DNA of 64,000 nt from Tubulanus polymorphus (lineage: Eukaryota > Nemertea > Palaeonemertea > Tubulaniformes > Tubulanidae), in contig NC_134025.1 in NCBI RefSeq assembly GCF_964204645.1, positions 5,647,001-5,711,000 on the forward strand, in the 5' to 3' direction. The notes below the pieces were generated by a model. It searched no databases. It was not told the origin of the DNA and saw only the letters and a program-made list of their open reading frames with translations. The translations under genes were made by a program, and so were the position numbers. Below are positions 13,297-26,443 of this stretch, piece after piece. Numbering within the stretch: the stretch's first letter is position 1; each line of letters begins with the position of its first letter.

Positions 13297-15107
13297 TTTG
13301 TAACGTCTTTGTATCCGTTGTATTTGACCGCGTCACTTTTTGCAATATTCTGTGGTTTCTGGCTCTGGCCGGTCCTAGTTTATCGGGTGTTTCTGGTTTA
13401 TGTAAAATTGGTCCATTTCCGATGACAAATATCTCGATTATTTGTAAATAAGGGTAATCAACCCAATTATGTAATTATCCCACATAATTCCAAAAGTTCA
13501 AACAACAAACACTGATGTATGACTAATGTTTGGTTGATGTAATGTATCGAGTCCAGTCGTTAAAAGTCCAGGTATTCCAGTCTTTTGGACAAGGTCGTCA
13601 GTGGATTCAGTTTGCAAAGGGGTCAACGTATCTGCAAGTCTCAAAATTATTTCGAAGTATACTTTCAAGTAGGGAGCGTTCAAATAGTACATTGGAGGGG
13701 GGGGGGGTAAAAAAATAATGTACTAACTTTGTACGGGAGAGAGGGTTGTTAAAGAAAAATTTACGTACTTTTCTGAGGGGCCTCATAAAAATGTACGTAG
13801 GATGAGAGATATCCAAAATTACGCCAAACCCTGTCCAATACAATTATCAAATTACAGTAATAAATAATCCTAATTATCATCCCACTCTAAATATCCTACT
13901 TATATAATTTACATGATTTTACAAAACAAGTTAGTACCAAGATCGTACAAGGACCCCAGATCTCCCTTTGATGGCTTCGCGCCATATTGGGGTGCCCTTC
14001 GCTATTACTTTTGTGCCCATCAGTACCCTGGCCCCCTACCTTCCAAAAAGCCTGGCCCCGCCCTTGTGTTTGAACGCTCCAAAGTCGCAGATTACAATAG
14101 GGATTTCTCAAACAGTATGACTAGGGATTTCAAGGGTTTATTGTAGTTTTTGATGCACACATCCAAAGATGGAACATCGTTTCGACTTTTGATGATACGG
14201 GTGATCCTCCTTTATACTGCATCTGCAGTAAAATTCATTCATTCTGACAGATGACAGCCCACATAATTGCTGTAATAATTAATGCCAAAACCATCAATTC
14301 CGAAAACCCGCACTGAGATCCCGTCATTAGTATAAAATAAAAGCGTCACTGGAGCAATAAAACGGTTACGATGAGCGAGCGACCTGTCCTTAACTGCGTA
14401 AATCGTGAAGTTAAGCACGATTCTACACAGCCTCAGCGACTAATAACCAGATCATGACACGAAAACATCCGACTCCTACTAAATTTGGAAATATTTATTT
14501 TAACTGCGATTAACATCATATCATCAGCGGACAATCATACTCAGTGAAAACTACAGTATAAACGACTAAACTAAAAATGCATAGTTAAACAGTTGAAAAT
14601 TGGATAAAGCACATTAGTATGAGTTAACACGTGAAGAATAAAAAGTTACAGTTATAATACAGGCAAAAAGTTCTTCTGAAAAAATATCAGCTAAAAAGCT
14701 TACAAAAATAAATGCAGGTCATTATAAAATACATTGAATAAATGCAACCGTAAGGAATGTAAATGATGTATTTATACATCATTTGAGTGGAGTAGATACG
14801 ATAGATTTGAAATAACAGTTTGATCGCATCTCTGTTGTATCACGGCATTCGCTGCCATCAATCTGCCGAGCACCAATCATGTGATTCAATCAAATACATA
14901 ATCATAGAAAATCGAAAATAACTACAGATTGCATGATTCAATTGTTGACAGTCTTTTTACAGATATCTCAATACGACCAGTTCCAGTCATTCGGTAAGAA
15001 GCAGTCAATTTGCACTTTTTGAAAATTTTGTTAAAAAACAGGTATTCATAACATTGAAACGAAATGCTGCAGTTTGAGACAGTTTTGATGTTTCATATCG
15101 GACAATG
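13297..15107. other. Intergenic gap between the secreted protein and the SCI1-like gene
   Basis: The right part, next to 15108, should hold the 3'UTR of the SCI1-like gene; the left part is the 5' flank of the secreted-protein gene. A transposon-like block lies at 13673-14080, with a run of about 12 G at 13693-13706. Elsewhere the sequence is AT-rich and I see no coding signal, tRNA or other structured RNA. Confidence 0.5.
13673..14080. mobile_element. Candidate DNA-transposon remnant with GGAGCGTTCAAA ends
   Basis: GGAGCGTTCAAA at 13673-13684 is repeated in inverted orientation (TTTGAACGCTCC) at 14069-14080, framing about 408 bases. The inside has a poly-G run and GC-rich Pro-codon-like sequence unlike the flanks. 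No transposase frame and no clear target-site duplication are visible, so it would be a non-autonomous copy. Confidence 0.5.
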
Positions 15108-17541
15108 TTAAACGAATGTTTCTTCATCACATTCATCCATATATCTTTGAAGTATAAGCCTGGGATTGTTGCTTGGTGAACGTGTCATTTCTCCGAGAGC
15201 CTTCAATAACAAAAGGTATTGATAATGAGAACAGAATTTGCCTGAAATGATTAAGAAACTTTAAAATAATTCATCACTTTGTAAACGTTAGACCTAAACG
15301 TGTATGCTAACATATTACAAGTTATGATTTTATTTGATGTATGTATTAAAACTTGTTAGACAACTAAACCAGGATAAAAGTTACAAAACAAACAGAGAAT
15401 ATGATACGAATATATTAAGATTATGCTTACACTTGCCAGTCAATGAAATATGTTAGTGAATTACATGAACACATTATTTTCAAGCAATAAGGAATGCAGT
15501 ACCTTTTAATCCAGCTACTTCATGCAGCGTGTCACATATAAAATGGTATTTGAGATATAGCTAAGCATGATAGCATACACTGCTACTTGTAAATCCTTCA
15601 ATTCATCAAAACAGTTTTTCTGAGATTGGGGCTTTGGATTGGTATGTTCCAATGCATGTATATGATTTATGCATTTATGTCTTTTGTCAGTGCAAATCAG
15701 GGATATGAACAATATGTACCTTTCTCCTATCACAGTCATTTTGATGATTAACAAGATATTGCTGTTTAATGTATTCTTCATCCAGGCATTCGCTGCTAGG
15801 TTTTGAATCGCACTGGCTTTTTGGTTCATTTGCAAATGATGACATCCTTTCTAGAATCTGCTGAATCAAATAAAAATAAGCAAACTGTAGTAGGCCTACT
15901 CGAAATCGAAAAATAAAGCATCAAACAATCTTAATTGTACGAGAATTTCCTACCTTCTGTTTGCCTTTTCTTAAACCTCTGAAACTTTGCTTCTTAGGTC
16001 TCTCATGGCTGATAGCACCATCTGCGTTTTCATCCTGAAAAAAACATAATTGATACATTTTATCACATTATTCATTGGCAGATACAAAACTTAAAATTCG
16101 CCAGCATTTTTCAACCTACAGCATTGACAATATTTTCTGATTTCGCTGTTATGGTCACATTGATTTCATTTGTGCTGCTTCCTTGATTTTTGATTTCATT
16201 ATCCTCAGAACTGTTGATTGGTAATTGATTGAATGAGCTCAACACATGTTTTGAAAGTGGCCTCACTGCACTGACACTGGAGATTTTTGATGCTAATGAT
16301 GACTGACTGGATCTACTGCGTGTAATTCGGCAGTAATCATTTTGATTTTGAACTGATATGGAACTCGAAGAGCTGAAGGATGACCAAGTGTCACAACTTG
16401 ATGGAAGCGATGCTTGACTGAACCGCGATCCAATAACATTACTTGTAAATGAGGTCAAACTAATAGTGTCATACGTGAATGCAGTGCTAGAACTCATTAC
16501 ACTCAAGATATCACTACAATCTGCATTCGTATCATCATCATTTTCATCTTCTAATTGATTTAAATTCCCCTTTCCAAATGTTGAAAACGTCTCTTTTCGT
16601 CGCAACCTTCTCAAAACATCTGATGATTCGTTATCTTCACCATTAATTGTGCTTAAATGATTTGTGTTGTTTAGGTAGTCTAATGGATTATGATTTGAAG
16701 TGCTCAGAATGTCCATGTTGTGTTTAGCTGATGGTGTTTTCGCATTCCCTAGCTTCTGATCAATTCCTCGATAATACTTCTATAGAATATAAGCAAAAAT
16801 ACATTATCATTCTTTAGTGACACTTTCAGTACACAGACAAAAAATCCAATAAAATATAGCACACATATGAAGAGATATTTTTGTGAAATAAACATGATAT
16901 TGTTGGCTGATTTACCTTTGAAAGCTGTTGGCTATTCCATTTTTTCACAAATTTCTTGAAATATGCTTTCACTTTTGGTTCAATTTCTTCAATTTGTAGG
17001 CCTTTCTAAAAATGATTCAACAATATATTTGATGATTCAATCAATATTAATTTTCCAACTGAATAAAAAGTGGACCAAAGTTTTTGTTAGCCAAGGAATA
17101 TGTTTAAGATACATTTGATGTGTTCTGGCTAGTCATAATCATTTCAATCGGAATAGATCATATATTTATCAAATATCTCACTAACCTCCTCATGAAGCCA
17201 AGTCTTAAATTCTTCCAGTTTGTTATAATAATCACCTTCAGTTATATGATCTGCAAATATTCAAGAATGCATTGAAATTATATTCAGCAGTGTATTGAAA
17301 GTATTGGAATCAAATAGCAGTAATGCAAGGATATACAAATTCAATTAAAAATTCAATTAAACTTACTTTTATCTCGTCTTTTTTGTCTTGACTTTTCTTT
17401 TCTGCTGTTTTTGTTTAAACGCTTCTTGGCGAGTTTCAGTGAAACTTCATTCATTACGTTATCATCTTCCTCCTCAGCACTTTCGGCCGAACTGTGGTGA
17501 GTGGCGTGGCGAGGCATTACTACTGCTGCACCTTCATCCAT
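15108..17541 (-). CDS. Nuclear-type protein with SCI1-like domain, 7 exons
   Basis: Exons 17541-17367, 17250-17186, 17005-16916, 16779-16120, 16034-15954, 15860-15720 and 15200-15108 join in frame to 434 residues. The N-terminus (1-58) has a run of Glu/Asp followed by a lysine/arginine-rich stretch (SRKEKSRQKRRDKSK), suggesting nuclear location. Residues about 63-115, spread over exons 2-4, read DYYNKLEEFKTWLHEEKG, then AYFKKFVKKWNSQQLSKKYY. This pattern is much like the conserved block of the plant SCI1 (style cell-cycle inhibitor 1) family and its little-studied animal relatives. The rest is serine/asparagine-rich and probably disordered, encoded mostly by one 660-base exon. There is no catalytic motif. 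A role in RNA processing or cell-cycle control would be a guess, and I give no gene symbol. Confidence 0.78.
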
Positions 17542-18375
17542 TGTTGATGTTTTGCACAGATCTGATTCTGAAACAGAATAATTCCAATAAAGAAAGTCTG
17601 GTAATGATAATTTAAGTAAACGATAAGCTTGCCTTATTTAATTTAAAGACGTCATTTTTACTTTTAGTTTGTCGTCAGCGATTTTTAAGAGGCTAAATTA
17701 TAGATGAAGATTAAGAAGTGCCTGAAATTTTGGCTGAAAGGTGTAAGTAAATGCTACCTCCTTTCTGGGACTATAATCCTGCAGAATTAGTCCAGCTTAC
17801 CTGATAAGATGCAAGATTAGTATAGAAATAGACGCTTCGATTAAACGAATAAAAGATATGGGCAACGACCTTGAAAATAAAATATTTCACTAAAACTCGG
17901 AAATCACCTTCAGCTGTTAAATTCAATTCAATAAAGTTTTATTTATGCAATGCAACTGGTTGAGCATTCGCATCACCATCGCAAGCTATATACAGACACT
18001 ACGAATAATTGAAAGATTTGGTTAGTAAGAACATAATTCATGCAGACTTAATGAATGATTAAAGGATCTGATTGACTAAATTGCCTATTTTTATGACTGA
18101 TTTTGAAATTTATTTGAATACCTGCCAAAACACACGTAGCCTAGTATTTTTACCATTTGCCACCAAACAATACTGCAGTTAGTCAGTAACCTGTCTGTGG
18201 TTTAGTTTCACAATCGGATATTTTCACTAAGCCCATCCGATTATAAAAAGCTTACTACCAACGATTAGGTAACTAACTATACTGCAGTAGGCCTACACTC
18301 GGAATTGTCACCTTCTAAATTTGTTTCCACTTTTTTAGTCTCCCGGTGTTGATCAGCGTTATTTAGCCGCATCCG
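17542..18375. promoter_or_regulatory. Divergent 5' flank of the SCI1-like gene and asparaginase A
   Basis: The two start codons are 834 bases apart on opposite strands, so both promoters should lie here. No TATA box is convincing. A family-B miniature element at 18171-18289 occupies the side near asparaginase A, with TAGGCCTA at 18288. Confidence 0.4.
18171..18289 (+). repeat. Miniature inverted-repeat-like element, family B, copy 2
   Basis: The core 18181-18269 matches the reverse complement of 4127-4230. It is bounded by imperfect inverted ends, TACTGCAGTTAGTCAGTAACC on the left and GGTAACTAACTATACTGCAGTA on the right (given here as halves of one dyad). It lies about 90 bases upstream of the asparaginase A start codon and so could affect its promoter. 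Confidence 0.6.
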
Positions 18376-21300
18376 ATGAATACTGCTGTACGATGTCGTA
18401 ATGATTCATCGTTAAACGACAGAAATCAGATCGATCCTTCATACGAAATAAAGACAATTAAAGAATATGGCACTAATATCGAAGATGAAGAGATCCATTC
18501 AGAAGTCGAGGCGACATTACTGGTTATTTATACGGGTGGAACTATTGGAATGATGTGTAGAGATGGGGGTAATTTCATACACGTGTGTCAATAGCCTAAT
18601 GATGTTCTACAACTGAAGTATTCATTGAAAAATGAGGGGTTTTCTACAAACTGATTTCTTACTTTTATGAATGTTACAGTGTACAGTCCAGCATCAAATT
18701 ATCTTGTTCAAGAGCTGCGTAAACTACCGATGTTCCATGACCCTGAATATACATTCAAGGCAACTCCTGGAGATGGTTCTACAGAGAGTGAAGGCATTCC
18801 TTTAGTTATGCCGTATGTTTGCTTATTGTCATCCATGCATGAAAAGCAATTCCTAAAATTTTGGCCCTAAATTGATCGTAATATGTTCAACTGATTGTTT
18901 TTTCTAGGATATCGAAACAAGGGAAACATATTATTTATACAGTTTATGAGTATGAACCTTTGTTGGACTCTGCCAATATGACAATGGATGATTGGATTCG
19001 CATTGCTCGTGACATCAAGGTAACCAAATACTAATCATCATTTTTGCCAACTCATAAAGAATAAATTTTACGTTGACTGTTTGGACTTTACTACATTTGT
19101 TAGTTTATTGTTTTCAGAGAACCTATCATAGATATGATGGATTTGTGATACTTCATGGAACAGACACAATGGCGTATACTGCTTCGGCATTATCGTTTAT
19201 GCTAGAAGATTTGGGAAAACCAGTTATTCTCACAGGTTCTCAGGTTGGCATATTTCAATGAACTGACTCATTTTGTGAATTGCCATTTTTTCAATTCAGC
19301 GATTAGTTGGTTACTAACAATATTAATAATGTATATATTAGATACCAATATTTGAAACACGATGTGATGGAAGGGACAACTTTCTTGGAGCTTTGATTCT
19401 AGCTGGTCATTACTGCATACCAGAGGTAACGTGATGTATCAATTTTTCTGAGTCTGGAGAGAAGACCTTTCACTTCGTTGTATGAATGAGACAACTTATT
19501 TTTATAATTCTTTGGATTGTTGTAGGTTACAATCTACTTTCACAATAAACTCATGCGAGGAAATAGGTGTACTAAGGTTGATAACAGTAGTTTGGATGCT
19601 TTTGATTGCCCAAATATGTCACCTTTGGTAAACATGGAGGTTGGCATTAACAGTGAGTGTGTTTTGAATTGTGTGAACTGTTGTTGTTAACAGGTGCCTA
19701 CTGTAGTTAACATTATGAAATTGGGAATTATATTTATTTTGTGTTTTAGTCAACTGGCAGTCTGTGATGAAACCAAGCTCTATAAAGAAATTTGATATTA
19801 GCAACAACCTATGTCCTAATGTTGGTCTTCTGCGTCTGTTTCCTAGTATTACAGCTGCTACTGTAAGTCATTGTTCGGACGTTCAATGCTGAATGTTTAA
19901 CAACTCCGCAACACCTTTCATGAAATCCATGAAAATATATTTGCTTTTCAGGTGCAAGCATTTTTAAATCCTCCAATTGAAGGTGTTGTACTGCAATCCT
20001 ATGGTGCTGGAAATGGACCCAGTGCACGTGTAGATCTGCTAAATGTATTCAAAGAGGCCACAATGAATAATGGTGTTATAATAGTGAATACTACACAATG
20101 TGCTAGAGGATTTGTTTCTTCGGCTTATGAAACTGGCAAGGTACATAGGCCTACTTTGCCACAATTATGCTACCACTTTATTTCCATTCATTATAGTTTG
20201 TAGAAATATACTATATTTATTTTTTAAGGCGCTGTTAGATGTTGGCATTATTCCAGGGTCTGATATGACTCCAGAGGCGACACTGACTAAACTAAGCTAT
20301 GTTTTGGGTAAAGATATCTCTTTGGATGAAAAAAGGAAGGTGAATAGATGTCCTGGCTTGATTTAAACTAATACCTGTGATTGGTTGTTAAATGGAAGAT
20401 GAATGAATAAACCACCTGTTTTATTGTGCCGAATGTGCTCTTTGTAGTTGATGGAAACTAATTTACGCGGTGAAATGAAGAAAATGTTCGCAGATTCATC
20501 TGAAGTTTCACTCTCTGATATATCCTTGATCGATAAATTGTCGAAGGCACTGAATTTATCAACTTCTGAGGTACATTTACCCCGGACATTTACTGAAATG
20601 ATGCATCCCAATTTACTGAATTATAACTGAACAAGATATACTGTAATATCTTTTCAATCGAAATTAACATGCTTCTCTTTCTGTTCTTTGATAGGAAATA
20701 ACGACATTACGCAACGCTATGATTCCATCGTTGATGTCTGCTGCTGCTAAAACAGGAGACATTGAAACCATGGAGAAACTTCTTTTATCGGTGAATACAA
20801 ATTAATTATTTCATGCTTTCATTTGATAATAAAACATGAACAGTATGGATGATATTTTAAGGCAGAAACATCACCTACATCAAATATTGGTTGTCTCTCC
20901 ATTATCTAACTACCTTTTGGAATGCGATATATTTCGCGTAGTAATTGTTATTTTATGTACAGTTCCGGACAGATGTGGTGGGTTTGATAAAATCAAAATC
21001 TAAACCATTAATCAAAACGAATGGAGGGACGATCATCCCTATGTCAAAACCAAAACAAGAAACATTGAAAAAATGTAGAAACTCTTTTATCATTGAATAG
21101 AATTACATATTTCATGGTTTCATTCACTTATAAAACATGAACAGCGTAGATAATATTGTAAGGCATAAGCAGTAAATTTTTTCAAGTATTGGTTATCTTT
21201 TATCATTCAACTACTCTTTTGAAAGGAATCTGAGACATCTCCAATAGTAAGTGTTTATATGCAGTTTACCAAATGTAACATTTTCTGTTAAGGCTGTATG

Positions 21301-22795
21301 CAAAATGCTTCATCTGATGTAGTAAACTAGACAACGTAATTTGTTTATATGCATGAAATGTGTTCTTCGTTTGTTGCACATTTCAGTCATCACTTATTGT
21401 TCCAAACCAAATGAATGCTTTGAAACTAATATGACAGTTTGCTGGTGCAAATGTAATAAATACTTTTATCCATTTTAAGAGACCGCTTTGTAGTACATGT
21501 ATTGAATTCCGTTTAAATACTTTGTTACCGTTTTGGAAATGTTTACATTTTGGTTTACCCATGATGTGTTCATAGTCTAGTTCACATCTGTATGAAAATT
21601 GCCTCCCCTTGAGCTTTTGCTTATTTAATGAACCTTATGTTATAGTGAGCTGTAATATTTTTAAGCTCAGCATGCAACCTCTGAATTCAACATCGATGGG
21701 TTTTAACCCACAAATCAAAAACTACCAGTGGTCCCATGAATATATTCATATTTCTGTATTGCTTCAAGTCAAAGATAAGCAAATATTTTGGCAAAGTTTA
21801 AGCCTAAGAATTTTGTAGTGATCTCATCCAACTCCGGATTTCTCATTTACCCGGTACTGAAAGAATCTAAGAAATCCAGATGAAAATCACTACCATTTTT
21901 GAAACTGCTGATTTCCCTTTAAAAAGTTCCATTTTATGTATACAAAATTCATGTGTCTTTTTCTCATTTTCAGGATGGTTCTGTTAGGATGAATGACTAT
22001 GATGGACGAACTCCTCTTCATATTGCTGCCTGTGAAGGACACGTAGATGCTGTGCAATTTTTGCTAAAGAAGGGAGCCTTAGTTCATGCTCGTGATAGAT
22101 TCCAGAACACCGCTCTTAATGATGCAATAAGGTTTGGACATCCAGACGTTGTTCATTTGTTATTTGAATGTGGTGCTCATCTAAATTATTCTCCCGGACG
22201 ACTTGGACAAGAACTCTGTTGGTAAATATTTTTTACGCTTTTCTGCGACAAAACCCTCATTACCAGTATCTGGATTATGTTAGTGATGTTAATGTATTGT
22301 ATTCTAGGGCTGCTAGTGAAGACAATGTGACTATTTTGAAATGCTATGATGTAATAGGTGCTAATTTAAGCCAAGCTGATTTTGATGGTAGAACAGCTCT
22401 TCATGTGGTAAGTAGTGGACTTATTATTTGGAACTCTACTTCTGGTTAAGGTGCGGTCCCATTAAACAGAATGACCACTATCCGGTCAAAGTTTAATACA
22501 TTTCTCATGTTTAGGTCTGTCTATTTCTGGTTGGATCAAAATACTTTTAGTTTAATTCAATGCATGTATGATATACTTGTAGGCATGTGCTCGCGGATTC
22601 CAGTCGGTGGTAGAATTCTTGCTTAAAAAAGAAGTTACAATCGATGTTGAAGACAACTTCGGTACGACACCTATATCTGAAGCCACGCGAATCGGCAATC
22701 GAAAAATAGCTGAAATATTATCAGGATACTACGATGGAGGAGAAATCCTATCTGCAGAAACAGATTCCACTGATAAGATATTCAATGGAGATTAA
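18376..22795 (+). CDS. ASPG: Cytosolic L-asparaginase / 60-kDa lysophospholipase with ankyrin repeats, copy A
   Basis: Type I asparaginase hydrolyses asparagine to aspartate and ammonia; the mammalian homologue is also described as a lysophospholipase. Fourteen exons: 18376-18568, 18680-18812, 18908-19019, 19118-19243, 19342-19425, 19526-19652, 19750-19862, 19952-20140, 20229-20339, 20448-20570, 20695-20790, 21974-22221, 22308-22407 and 22583-22795, giving 655 residues. The catalytic threonine motif YTGGTIGM is at 52-59 and the second motif [16 protein letters not shown] starts at 159. Ankyrin repeats follow from about residue 477 ([28 protein letters not shown]). The N-terminal ~45 residues look disordered, with no signal peptide, so a cytosolic enzyme is expected. 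Exon structure is the same as in copy B at 28997-32589. Intron 11 is unusually long (1183 bases) and holds a dead copy of exon 11. Confidence 0.95.
21041..21260 (+). pseudogene. Decayed tandem copy of asparaginase A exon 11 and its intron flank
   Basis: This stretch aligns with 20741-20960: CAAGAAACATTGAAAAAATG matches the exon text CAGGAGACATTGAAACCATG, and downstream TATAAAACATGAACAG matches AATAAAACATGAACAG. The copy is dead: the exon frame meets TAG just after the ATG, and the donor position reads AT where the live exon has GT. It arose by a local duplication with a ~300-base offset. Confidence 0.7.
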
Positions 22796-24875
22796 AAAAC
22801 TGTTTGGTAACTGTAGTGCTTTGTTAATGCAGAAATATTTTTTTCAGTGATATATTGGGACATGCAATGAAAATTCATAGTGATCTATCTAATGTTAGGT
22901 GCATGCATGATACATGCAGGCGTATGGCGTGGATACGTCATCAACATGGTAATTTTTACTATAGAATATTAGAATCCTTAAGTTAATATAGTATTTTAAA
23001 TGGTATTCTAAATTTGACATAGATCTGGTTTTAGTATAAGAAAGCTTTTTGTATTCTATACTTTTATTAGGTTTTAGTGGAAGTTGTATTGTTTTTTGTT
23101 TTTGTTATGCATTGTATGGATATAATTTGTACAATCCCTTGTTGTGTCCTTTGCATTTAATCAACAGATCTGACAATGATGAAAAATACTAGAACGTGTT
23201 TGTGAAGTGATAATCAATAGAAAAATGTCTTACTTGGAATGATCTTAACCAGATTATGATTGCCAGCATACATCTTTACCGATTGTTCGAAAAAATGGCC
23301 AAGGAAAATTTATGAGAATTGGAGATGAAAATAACTGCCGGCAATGTTGATATCGACATTGATCTTTATATCTAATGACATTGTTTATTGTTCATGAGGT
23401 ATATTATATAGTTTGGGTTCAATAATTAGAATACGTACATACCTTTAATGAATTCAGAATAACGTATAAATTAGGATGCTACACAATGCAGATGGAGCTG
23501 AATTTTTCAGTGTGCCATCAATTCAAAAGTAAATGTTTTGTGCAACACCACAGACGAAATGAATTGATTATTCAGGAATTGATCTTATAATCCCAAGAAG
23601 TGTCAAAAGATCTATGCGTTTAATTTTGTTGAAACTAATGGAATGGTTGTTAATTTTTGATTACATTTTCCTTGGCTATTTCTTTCCATTCACCGGCTTG
23701 ATCATCCATGTTTCCAAATAGAATCTGGTTTAAATCATTCTAGGTGTCCTCTTTGTTCTATCAGTGGTTATGGTAACCTGATTAACTGCACTCAGGAATG
23801 TTCGATGCAACATTTTCAAGCTCAAAGGCATTTTTATCTAGAGGTTGATTTGTCATATCAACCAAATCACTGCGCATTAACTTGACAGAAAAGAATCCGC
23901 AAGTCTCCCAGCACTAGTTACTAATCTGCGCGATTATTTAACTGCAAATCGATTTATACAATCAGCGAGGCAGGTGGATTTGTAAATCCAAAGCGATTTG
24001 CTTAGATAAGAATGCCTCTGAAATCAATTGAATAAATTATAGACTGTACTAATAACTACTTACAACCAACGCAAACCTCAATCTACCAGGGTTCGTTAAG
24101 ACATAGAAGCGTGTACAGTTTACACTTCTATGGTTAAGATCAGGGAGTCTAGGAATATTGTTTCCCTACAGGGAATCTGGGCTTTTCCCTTTAGTATTGT
24201 AACGTTATTAAACTTATTCTCCAGGATTATTTTTGTGCCATTAAATTTACTTTATAGCTTGGTTAAAGTCATTAAAGAAAAGAACAAAACATTTAAACTG
24301 GATGCATGTATAACTATTTAAGTTGATAACAAATCTTAACCTGGGGAACAATGAACATTTTATCTCCGTGTTTCCTTGTCAGCTTATATACGGGTTAGTT
24401 AAAGATTCAACCGCAGTGTTAATGTTAGTCCTTAGAGTACCTTGCACTAAGGCTTGTACTGCATCATATCGAATCATATGTAGTTACTAGTAATCCATGA
24501 CTGGTATAATTACCAGGTAGTCACTGTTTTTAAAAGCTGTACTTTGAAATGACATATTTGTACATCTTTTAGTGCATTTGATTTTTCTAGACCATTGATT
24601 ATATACACCGAAATGTGCTACACCGGAATTTTATTCAATACATTTTAAATAATTACACCAGTTTTATATCATATGGATTTTTCCTGCCATCCTGTGGGTC
24701 ATTGCCTTTGTTTATTATCTGAGGCTATGGTGTACTTGATTTCACTTATGAATCATTTGATTTCGATCACATGACTATATCTGGATTTAGCTAGAGAAAA
24801 AAATCATTACCGAAATATAAGGGTAAAAAAATCACAAAGCTGAAAAACTAAAATGTCGTAATGTTAGAATTTATT

Positions 24876-24931
24876 AAAAATCCGAATTTTCGGTTTTTCA
24901 CTTGAAACTATCATCGAAAATTCGGATTTTT
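24876..24931. repeat. Perfect 17-bp inverted repeat (hairpin)
   Basis: AAAAATCCGAATTTTCG at 24876-24892 is matched exactly in inverted form at 24915-24931, with a 22-base loop. It lies in intergenic DNA, with no T-run of a bacterial terminator context. It is probably the remains of a foldback element. Confidence 0.7.
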
Positions 24932-26210
24932 GTAAATTAAACAAAACGATATTTTATGTTTTTCGGTTTCACAATTGTGGGACTTATGTCTCGCTCTACT
25001 TTCGCAATTTATTGTTACCTCTTAATCATTGCCAAAGTGGATAGACACAGTTATTTGCATTTTTTCAATGTCTCATTTCTTTAGTGGCCACATCAGCAGT
25101 CTTCTAGACTGTAAATGTGATAATTTCATAGTATTACCTGTAGTATTGATAGTATACAATTTAATGTTTTATTACCGTTTGGTATGGTGTATTTTTATTG
25201 TTTTAAGGCAATCAGCTATGTTATAGTGTTTTGCCAAACTTGCTTTAAAATAGAGAATTGTTTTAAGATTTGACAAACTGGTTTCAACCGCTCATAAAAT
25301 CTGTTTAGATATTGACTTCCGTAATTCTAAGTGGGTGATAGTAGAAGATCCGGATTTTTCTCATGTACCTCGAACTTTGTTCAGGCTGTTTTCACATTGA
25401 CACACTAATGTGGAAGTAACCTGTTCAATGCAGTTTCTGTATTCGCATGAGTTGATTGAGTGACTTGTACTTTGTCCTTAAACATTGTTATCAGAGTTGT
25501 GAAAATATTTTTAGTACTGCACATGTTTCCACGTAACTCGTATTAATTTAGGAAGGGTATTGATAAATGATGTACAATTATGCATAGCAGAAATACAATT
25601 TATTAGATCGTTACATCCTATCTTATTGTTGTCTCTTCATTGGAAAATCCGTTCTAAAATGATGTAGGCTTAATCTTGCCAGTGGAAAAGAATTCAACTT
25701 CGTTTTATCACCTCTGAGTATCGGCCAAAATGCTGAAATATGTGGAACTCCTCGGCGAAGGCTTTTTGTACATACCGGTAATCTATACAACCAGAATTGC
25801 TAAGATTAACCAAAAACTCCAAAACAAATTAACGAGTCCATGAATTAACGTTGCAGAAAATTCATTGCTCACTCGTGGCCAAAATATCATGGTCCTGGCA
25901 ACTTTCCAATATGGACACTGTTGACCTGCGATTGGCCCGCCAATAAAGCTAAATTCGTTACTGGAATTTTGCCTTGACAAACATGCAGTTAATATTATAT
26001 ACCCTTACTAAACTCCGACGAACTTCTAGTTTTGAAACGTTGCCAAAAATCCTCTGGATCTGTTTTGACTGATTGTGACCGATATGTTATTATCATATAA
26101 TAGTTTATCAGTACAAGATCAATCGATTGATAGAGATCGATATTGAGCCAGCTCGCACTAGCTGATCACGGATTCTAATCGTGCTATGTCATCAAACACG
26201 CCTCACACTC

Positions 26211-26219
26211 CTATATAAG
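26211..26219 (+). promoter_or_regulatory. TATA box of the GNMT promoter
   Basis: CTATATAAG lies about 225 bases before the GNMT start codon, in a short stretch less AT-biased than the surroundings. A transcription start near 26240-26250 would leave a 5'UTR of about 200 bases with no visible intron. It is the clearest TATA box in the window. Confidence 0.55.
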
Positions 26220-26443
26220 CATTAATGAGCTTGTGTCTGTTCAAATGTGAAGTTGTGTTTATGAAATCATAGAAAAGAGAAAAAGAAACATTTTTTCGCC
26301 GGAATCGCATCCAAAATCTTAACGATTGGTTAACAGTAGCAGTGAAATTGAGGTGGATTGAATTACGGTCAACAAGAAGTAGTTTATTTCAATTTAGTTC
26401 AGAATTGAATTAAATTTCATCGAAGATTAAAGAGTATACGGAA

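Larger units (their letters stand above)
22796..26443. other. Intergenic gap, asparaginase A to GNMT (3.6 kb)
   Basis: The left end is presumably the 3'UTR of asparaginase A and the right end the GNMT promoter and 5'UTR. Open frames in between are short, with no recognisable protein. Hairpins lie at 24101-24132 and 24876-24931. I see no RNA gene or intact mobile element. Confidence 0.5.

Noticed and set aside
13913..14146. Proline-rich open frame on either strand
   Set aside because: It falls mostly inside the GGAGCGTTCAAA-ended element, where GC-rich sequence lacks stops by chance.
14340..14450. Possible tRNA-like stretch (GAGCGAGCGACC ... AAGTTAAGCACG)
   Set aside because: No consistent cloverleaf stems or T-loop GTTCRA could be found.
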